A DNA stretch of 64,000 bases, from NCBI GenBank assembly GCA_943787575.1, contig CALSMY010000012.1, forward strand, positions 18,852 to 82,851, written 5' to 3'. The stretch is from an uncultured Opitutales bacterium (lineage in GTDB: Bacteria > Verrucomicrobiota > Verrucomicrobiia > Opitutales > Seribacteraceae). The notes under the pieces are model-generated. The model was not told the DNA's origin. It was given only the letters and a program-made list of their open reading frames with translations, and made no database searches. Numbering within the stretch: the first letter of the stretch is position 1; every line of letters starts with the position of its first letter. The translations under genes were made by a program, and so were the position numbers. Of the stretch, positions 58,747-64,000 are shown piece after piece.

Positions 58747-60048
58747 TTAAACCAATAGCGAGGCAGGGTTTTCCAAAAGCTCTGCAAGAGTTTGAAGAAA
58801 ACGAGCCCCTACCGCTCCATCAACCAAACGATGGTCGCAACTGAGACCAAGGGTCATAGTCTCTCCGCTGCGAATGGAACCATCTTTGCCCACCACTGCT
58901 TTAGGCACACTGGCACCAACCGAAAGGATAGCAGCATTGGGCGGGTTGATTATGCCACTGAAGAAATCTATCCCAAACATACCAAGGTTGGTTACGGTAA
59001 AAGTAGACCCACTCATTTCATCAGGAGTAAGCTTTTTGTTGCGAGACTTATGAATCAAGGACTTTGCTTCTCCGGATAAAGTTTTTAAACTAAGGGAATT
59101 GGCTTTACGGATCACAGGGGTGACTAACCCGTCGTCTACGGCAACCCCGAAGGCTAAATGGACATCACCGTGAAAAATAATTTCGTTTTCACCCCATGAT
59201 GTATTGATTTCAGGAACTAAAGGAATAGCAGATGCACAAGCCAAAAGAATTAAATCATTTATACTTACCTTTTCTGTGGCAGTTTCATTAGCAACCGATT
59301 CTAACCTTCGATTTATCGACTGCCTGGCAAGACCAAGAGGTTCTGAATTAATTTCTTTTTGGAGATAGAAATGTGGAATTGTGGTCTTTGATTCGAGTAA
59401 TCGTTTTGCGATTACCGAACGCATTTTACTAAGCGGTATTGTCTTAGACTGGAGAAGAGAAGAGCTCAGGGAGGGTGGGCGAGGAGATGATACAGTTTCT
59501 TGGCTAGAAGCTAAAACAGAAGAAACATCTCCATTCAAATCCTTTTTGGTAATTCGACCATGTGGCCCAGACCCCTTAATTTTGAGAAGGTCTATATTTT
59601 TTTCTTTGGCAATTTTTTTAGCGAGCGGAGAAGCTAGAATACGGTCTGTGGTTTCACTGGGTGTATCGAAATCTGTTGAAAGAGAAGGGGTGGGTTTTTC
59701 TTCCTCGGGTTTTTCCTCAGCGGATAATTCTGGTTTGCTGATTTGTTCCGTTACGGTTTCTACTAATTTTGGCTTAGAGGGCGAGTCTTCAAAAACGGGC
59801 AGTTGCTCCCCCTGTTCTCCAACAACGGCTAATGGTTTACCAATTTCAACCTCATCTCCTTCTTCAGCTAAAAGCTGCAGAAGTACACCATCGTCGAAAT
59901 TTTCAAGTTCCATGGTTGCTTTGTCAGTCTCAACCTCTGCTAAAATATCGCCGTTAGAAACCTCATCACCGACTTGCTTGTGCCACTTGACAACTGTGCC
60001 CACAGTCATGGTGTCACTAAGCTTTGGCATTTCTATTATTGTACTCAT
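58747..60048 (-). CDS. Pyruvate dehydrogenase E2 (dihydrolipoamide acetyltransferase)
   Basis: E2 moves the acetyl group from lipoate to CoA. The 433-residue protein has one lipoyl domain with lysine in EVETDKATMELENFDDG (residue about 43), then a Pro/Glu/Ser-rich linker (about residues 80-135). The E1/E3-binding domain is ILASPLAKKIAKEKNIDLLK with GSGPHGRITKKD. The acyltransferase domain ends with LGLSCDHRLVDGAVGARFL, where HRxxDG holds the catalytic His. It is the last of three genes in order E1alpha-E1beta-E2; no E3 is visible. Confidence 0.95.
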   Translation of the reverse strand: MSTIIEMPKLSDTMTVGTVVKWHKQVGDEVSNGDILAEVETDKATMELENFDDGVLLQLLAEEGDEVEIGKPLAVVGEQGEQLPVFEDSPSKPKLVETVTEQISKPELSAEEKPEEEKPTPSLSTDFDTPSETTDRILASPLAKKIAKEKNIDLLKIKGSGPHGRITKKDLNGDVSSVLASSQETVSSPRPPSLSSSLLQSKTIPLSKMRSVIAKRLLESKTTIPHFYLQKEINSEPLGLARQSINRRLESVANETATEKVSINDLILLACASAIPLVPEINTSWGENEIIFHGDVHLAFGVAVDDGLVTPVIRKANSLSLKTLSGEAKSLIHKSRNKKLTPDEMSGSTFTVTNLGMFGIDFFSGIINPPNAAILSVGASVPKAVVGKDGSIRSGETMTLGLSCDHRLVDGAVGARFLQTLAELLENPASLLV

Positions 60049-60055
60049 CTAATCT

Positions 60056-61033
60056 TTAGAGCAGTTCCATTGCTTTTGCCAAAACACGGTCGTGGTTTGG
60101 AATTTGAAAATTTTCTAATTCCTTACTGTATGCCTGGGGCACATCGATAGCTGATATTCTTTTAACAGGAGCGTCTAAGTGGTCAAAAGCGTGTTCTTGA
60201 ATCAGGTATGCGATTTGGGCATCAACTCCGCAAAAAGGCTTATTCTCTTCAACCAATAAGACACGGTTGGTTTTTTTAACTGTTTCAAGTATAGCTTCCA
60301 AATCGAGTGGTCTGATGGACCTTAAATCTAGTACTTCTGCAGAAACACCGTGCTTTTCCTCTAAAGTCTCGGCAACTTGTAAGGCGACCTGAACAGATCT
60401 ACCATGTGCAATGATAGAGAGATCATTTCCCTCAAGGGCAAGGCGAGCTTTTCCAAGAGGGATGATAAAATTTTCATCTTCCGGTACTTCGCCCTTAAGA
60501 TTGTAGAGAATGGTGTTTTCCATTACACAAACAGGGTCATTGTCCCGTATGGCAGCCTTCATCATTCCTTTTGCATCTGCAGGTGTGGAAGGACAAATAA
60601 CTTTTAAACCTGGGGTGTTAGCGGCAAAATTTTCTGGAGTATGCGAATGAGTCGCCCCGACATTAGTGCCCCCGTTGGCTGGGCCCCGGAATACGATGGG
60701 TACATTAACCAAGCCACCTGACATGTAACGAACGCTGGCCGCATTATTAAAAATTTGATCAAAAGCTACATAAGAAAAGCTCCAGAACATAAACTCGACA
60801 ACCGGCCTCATGCCCATCATAGCTGCCCCAACAGCTAATCCTGAAAAGGCTGCCTCACTAATTGGAGTGTCAATGATTCTTTCGGGACCAAACTCTTCAA
60901 GTAACCCCTCAGAAACCTTGTAAGAGCCCTTGAATTGAGCAACTTCTTCACCCATTAGCACGACATTGGAATCCCTTGAAATTTCTTCAGAAAGAGCTTG
61001 GTTTAATGCTTCTCGGTAAGTGATCTCGGCCAT
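60056..61033 (-). CDS. pdhB: Pyruvate dehydrogenase E1 component, beta subunit
   Basis: E1 beta pairs with E1 alpha to bind thiamine diphosphate. The 325-residue protein begins MAEITYREALNQALSEEISR. It shows MGEEVAQFKGSYKVSEGLLE, RIIDTPISEAAFSGLAVGAA, EFMFWSFSYVAFDQIFN and the C-terminal ISAIDVPQAYSKELENFQIP. It follows E1 alpha by 17 bases and precedes E2 by 7. Confidence 0.95.
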   Translation of the reverse strand: MAEITYREALNQALSEEISRDSNVVLMGEEVAQFKGSYKVSEGLLEEFGPERIIDTPISEAAFSGLAVGAAMMGMRPVVEFMFWSFSYVAFDQIFNNAASVRYMSGGLVNVPIVFRGPANGGTNVGATHSHTPENFAANTPGLKVICPSTPADAKGMMKAAIRDNDPVCVMENTILYNLKGEVPEDENFIIPLGKARLALEGNDLSIIAHGRSVQVALQVAETLEEKHGVSAEVLDLRSIRPLDLEAILETVKKTNRVLLVEENKPFCGVDAQIAYLIQEHAFDHLDAPVKRISAIDVPQAYSKELENFQIPNHDRVLAKAMELL

Positions 61034-61050
61034 TTTTTGTATAAAATTGG

Positions 61051-62190
61051 TTATCTAGAGGACTCGAAAAATATGGTGCCAGAAGAACTTTTCTCTTCAG
61101 GGTTATCCGTTTCCCAATAAACATCATCCATTAATTCAGAAACATCAGGAAATGGGCTGGCTAATGCAAATTCGGCAGAAGCTTCAGCTTCATCTTTGGC
61201 AGCTTTATCCAAAGCTTTAATTTTATCATCCGTTAAAACACCTTCTTTTAGGAGTTTGTCGCGAAACAAATTTATTGGATCTTTATTTTCTTTATATTCT
61301 TCGATCTCTTCTTTGCTCCTGTAGGTTTGGTCAGGATCGGCGACTGAATGGCCACGATATCTGTAGGTCACAATTTCCAAAACGGAAGGCCGGGAGTTTT
61401 CTCTGGCCCTGGAAAGCGCGTTATGTATGGCAGATCGAACCTCATACAAATCGTGACCTTGATGAACTGACCAATCTATATCAAAGGCTTCACCTCTGCG
61501 GGCAAGTGGTTCGCCAGCAGAGTGCCTGGACTCAGAGGTGCCCATTGAGTATCCATTATTTTCGATTACATAAATGACCGGCAGATTCCAAAGTGAAGCC
61601 AAATTAAGAGACTCGTAGAATGACCCTTGGTTGGTGGCCCCGTCACCCATAAAACACAAGCAGGCACCTTTCGTTCCTTTGGTTTTTAGTGCGTAGGCCA
61701 TTCCAAGTCCGAGGGGGGTTTGTCCCCCAACAATTCCGTGACCGCCCCAAAAGTTTTTGTCAGGTGCGAAAAAATGCATGGACCCACCTTTTCCTTTAGA
61801 ACATCCTGTCTTTTTACCGTACAGCTCGGCCATACACTCATCCATTTCCATGCCAACAGCGATAGCATGTCCGTGGTCTCGATAGGCAGTGATAACATGA
61901 TCATCTTGTGACATTACGGAAACACTGCCTACAGCAACTGCCTCTTGACCAATGTAAAGATGAAGAAATCCTCCGATATGGCCCTGCTGGTAGGCACGAA
62001 GAGAACGTTCTTCAAATCGTCGGATTCGGAGCATCTGGGAAAAGAACCTAATTTTCTCTTCTGCTTCAAGGGAATGATTTATAGAGACCGCAGAAAAGTC
62101 GGTTTCGTTGGGTAAAGGCACGGCAGTAGGGGAAGCCTTGGTTGGGGCATCCCCTTTCTGAATGTCTGCGTCGTGGTATATACTTTCCAT
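61051..62190 (-). CDS. pdhA: Pyruvate dehydrogenase E1 component, alpha subunit
   Basis: E1 alpha decarboxylates pyruvate with thiamine diphosphate. The 379-residue protein has a polar lead of about 40 residues. The fold begins near EEKIRFFSQMLRIRRFEERS, with GGFLHLYIGQEAVAVG and YRDHGHAIAVGME. The ThDP motif CFMGDGATNQGSFYESLNLA reads GDG-x(26)-N with ENNGYSMGT. The phosphorylation-loop region TYRYRGHSVADPDQTYRSKE follows. It is the first gene of the E1-E2 operon, divergent from nothing nearby but downstream of the NUDIX gene by 14 bases. Confidence 0.95.
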   Translation of the reverse strand: MESIYHDADIQKGDAPTKASPTAVPLPNETDFSAVSINHSLEAEEKIRFFSQMLRIRRFEERSLRAYQQGHIGGFLHLYIGQEAVAVGSVSVMSQDDHVITAYRDHGHAIAVGMEMDECMAELYGKKTGCSKGKGGSMHFFAPDKNFWGGHGIVGGQTPLGLGMAYALKTKGTKGACLCFMGDGATNQGSFYESLNLASLWNLPVIYVIENNGYSMGTSESRHSAGEPLARRGEAFDIDWSVHQGHDLYEVRSAIHNALSRARENSRPSVLEIVTYRYRGHSVADPDQTYRSKEEIEEYKENKDPINLFRDKLLKEGVLTDDKIKALDKAAKDEAEASAEFALASPFPDVSELMDDVYWETDNPEEKSSSGTIFFESSR

Positions 62191-62204
62191 AAAATAGGAT
62201 AAAA

Positions 62205-62711
62205 TTAACGATCTTCCTTTATGTACTGAGTGGGGTTGGCTTCAATCTCTAAATTAGGAATGCCCTTGGAACAATCTGTACGGACACCCCAAAAACCTTC
62301 GTCTTTACGATCGTAAAAAGGCCATACTAGCTTGTGGTCAGAAGGAGGAATTAAAAGGCTTTGAATTTCATCACGACTAAAAAAATTAAAATACCCCTCA
62401 TCAATTTCTTCAGGTATATCCTTTAAGATAGGCAAACAATCGAATAAAAACATTAACCAGTGGCCATTGCCTTCATAGGACTTTTCCGATACGTAGCCGA
62501 ATAATTTTAAATCTTGATCGCAAAGATTTAGTCGAGTTTCTTCATAAGCTTCTCTCTTTGCACACTCATAAGGAGACTCACCTGCAGTCATTTCCAATTT
62601 TCCCCCAGGGGGACTCCAAGTGCCCATGTTTGGGGACTTCTTTCTTTTAATAAGCAAAATACGTCCTGCAGGGTCTCTTATAAACAATAGGCAGGAAATC
62701 TTAAATTGCAT
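62205..62711 (-). CDS. NUDIX hydrolase
   Basis: NUDIX enzymes cleave nucleoside diphosphate derivatives. The 168-residue protein has LLIKRKKSPNMGTWSPPGGK and the NUDIX box GGKLEMTAGESPYECAKREA followed by YEETRL. Its GxxxxxE spacing has two extra residues, but REAYEE is intact. The substrate is unknown; housecleaning or sugar-nucleotide hydrolysis are possible. It lies just ahead of the pdh operon in the same direction and divergent from the secreted protein. Confidence 0.88.
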   Translation of the reverse strand: MQFKISCLLFIRDPAGRILLIKRKKSPNMGTWSPPGGKLEMTAGESPYECAKREAYEETRLNLCDQDLKLFGYVSEKSYEGNGHWLMFLFDCLPILKDIPEEIDEGYFNFFSRDEIQSLLIPPSDHKLVWPFYDRKDEGFWGVRTDCSKGIPNLEIEANPTQYIKEDR

Positions 62712-62781
62712 GGAGAAAAGTCTTGTTTACAGGATATTTGTAATGAATGGTATAGTCCTAACGAAAACCCAAGCGAACCCA

Positions 62782-63444
62782 ATGAAAATAATTTCACTCA
62801 CCCTGTTCATTGCCTTCATGCATTGCCAACTATTTTGTCAAGTAGACAGGCAAGAGATCGACAGAGTCATTAAGTTAGACGGAAAAATTAGTGTTTCTCA
62901 AGATTCTGAAAGGTGGCTTAAGATTTCCGTCCCTTTTCTCGTTAATGAACACCCCGACCTTCTTAGTATGCAAGGGAAAAGGCCTGAAACAATTGAAGAG
63001 ATGTTCAACCCCTCCTTTTTGAATAATCTTAAAATAAGCATATGGATAAGCTTTCTAAACGAATTTAAGAGAAAAGAATTGAGGGGAGAACGAAAAGATG
63101 TTCGATATTTTGATTACTACAGTGCGGAAATGGAATGCTTGAGTATAGAAATTGATAGAAAAACCAAGAAAGCAGAATTCCTTTTTCCAGCAACGATAGC
63201 CAAAATGAGTGAATTAGGAAATTATCCAAAACTTACAGGATATGTACTAGAGTTTTCCCGCAATGGAGAAACATTTAGAGTGTCAGACCAAATTAATTTT
63301 CTAAATTACGATCAAGAAGAAATTTTAGAAAAATATCGAATGGAGGCACTTAATAAATCATCATCGAATGAAGGAATACTTATTCCCGGGTATATAATCA
63401 ATGACCTATACCTTAAGGATTTAGGGCCAGTTTTGAGGAAATAA
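62782..63444 (+). CDS. Secreted protein upstream of pilM, unknown function
   Basis: The likely start at 62782 gives 220 residues with a signal peptide (MKIISLTLFIAFMHCQLFCQ). Upstream in-frame ATGs (62743, 62710) would place it inside the divergent promoter. The mature part is charged and probably folds as a beta protein (WLKISVPFLVNEHPDLLSMQ, LTGYVLEFSRNGETFRVSDQ). It lies 39 bases ahead of pilM. In Akkermansia a small secreted protein (Amuc_1102) precedes PilM in a similar order. I infer a comparable role from this order alone and did not align the proteins. Confidence 0.6.
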   Translation: MKIISLTLFIAFMHCQLFCQVDRQEIDRVIKLDGKISVSQDSERWLKISVPFLVNEHPDLLSMQGKRPETIEEMFNPSFLNNLKISIWISFLNEFKRKELRGERKDVRYFDYYSAEMECLSIEIDRKTKKAEFLFPATIAKMSELGNYPKLTGYVLEFSRNGETFRVSDQINFLNYDQEEILEKYRMEALNKSSSNEGILIPGYIINDLYLKDLGPVLRK

Positions 63445-63483
63445 CCTCAAAAAAGCTTTCCCTTTATTCTGCCTCAAAACGAG

Positions 63484-64000
63484 ATGGCAAAATTTGAAGA
63501 AACGATATTTAATTTAGGTAGTTCGCATCTGTCTGCCTGGAAGGTTTTAAGAAAAGATGATAAACTTTTCTTGATTCTTTTGAACATACTGATTTACCGG
63601 CAACGAACGGAGATGAAGATGCCTGGATATCTGAAGTAGAGGTCGCCCTTTTAGACCTGTGTCGCGAAAAAGGCTTAAAGGGAGAAGCCAATTTCATACT
63701 ACCTGGAAATGTTCTCCTATCCAAAACATTAAGAGTGCCAAAGGTAGAATTGGAAAAGCAAAAGAAAGTTGTTGCATTTGAACTTTCTCAAAAAATGCCC
63801 TTTCCTTTAGAAAATCTACTTTGGGATTTTTTAGTTATTGATGACGATGGGATCGAACAAGAAATTCTAAGCTTTGCAATTAAACCAGAGGTGGTTGAAA
63901 AATTGATACAAGTGATATTCCGTTGTGGTATAATACCCAAATTATTCACACCAGGATCTGCCCTTGATTTTCACGCGGTACAAGGGGTTAATGCAAATGA
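63484..64000 (+). CDS. pilM: PilM-like pilus assembly ATPase-fold protein (partial, frame-disrupted)
   Basis: PilM is a cytoplasmic actin-like protein that docks PilN in type IV pilus machines. The first frame begins MAKFEETIFNLGSSHLSAWK (63484) and the second continues with EHTDLPATNGDEDAWISEVE and QKKVVAFELSQKMPFPLENL, then WDFLVIDDDGIEQEILSFAI to the window end. The frames meet around 63566-63569: adding one T to a run of four T gives KLFLDSFEHTD. The LGSS at residues 11-14 fits the first phosphate loop. The gene runs beyond base 64000. The match is by these motifs and position. Confidence 0.68.

Overview
The window is a compact, AT-rich bacterial chromosome segment with no phage, insertion sequence, CRISPR array or rRNA gene that I can see. 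A KDO-pathway isomerase (kdsD), a UAP-type UDP-sugar pyrophosphorylase, an acetyl-transferring pyruvate dehydrogenase and a PilM-type pilus gene behind a small secreted protein suggest a Gram-negative bacterium, most likely a marine-type Verrucomicrobiota. That placement is inference: no rRNA gene is present to settle it.

Region 1 (1-27,021, all minus strand) is one collinear information-processing block. In transcription order it reads tRNA-Thr, tuf, tRNA-Trp, secE, nusG, rplK, rplA, rplJ, rplL, rpoB, rpoC, rpsL, rpsG, fusA, rpsJ, the S10 and spc clusters, secY, rpsM, rpsK. Gaps are tiny. There is a good promoter ahead of tRNA-Thr, a terminator-like hairpin between rplL and rpoB, and a stem-loop between rpsJ and rplC. 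L30, L36, infA, adk and map are absent from their usual places.

Region 2 (27,165-36,900) holds tRNA-Gly, an inositol-monophosphatase-family gene, a DEDD exonuclease, gyrA, gyrB, an SLC13-type transporter and hemB. Both gyrB and the transporter are broken by one-step frame changes. Region 3 (36,902-46,250) carries an acidic unknown protein, pyrD, a MORN-repeat protein, a tRNA-Leu with the unusual anticodon AAG, tsaE, a CPBP protease and the translationally coupled set HAD-pyrB-pyrC', followed by prfA and prmC. The pyrC product has lost most of its metal-binding and catalytic residues.

Region 4 (46,262-55,303) has a tail-specific protease, a frame-broken rhomboid, a very AT-rich short ComEC, a frame-broken KamA-family radical SAM gene, dnaN with DnaA-box-like sites upstream, an orphan RelE-like protein, kdsD and an FtsB-like gene. 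Region 5 (55,313-64,000) has a UDP-sugar pyrophosphorylase and phosphohexomutase pair, the pyruvate dehydrogenase operon E1alpha-E1beta-E2, a NUDIX hydrolase, and the start of a pilus-type locus whose pilM is also frame-broken and runs off the window.

The points most worth checking are the tRNA-Leu(AAG), the degenerate PyrC' coupled to PyrB, and five frame disruptions including one in the essential gyrB. That gyrB break sits at a CUU codon with +1 geometry. I see no clearly new multi-gene system. The frame disruptions may be sequencing indels.
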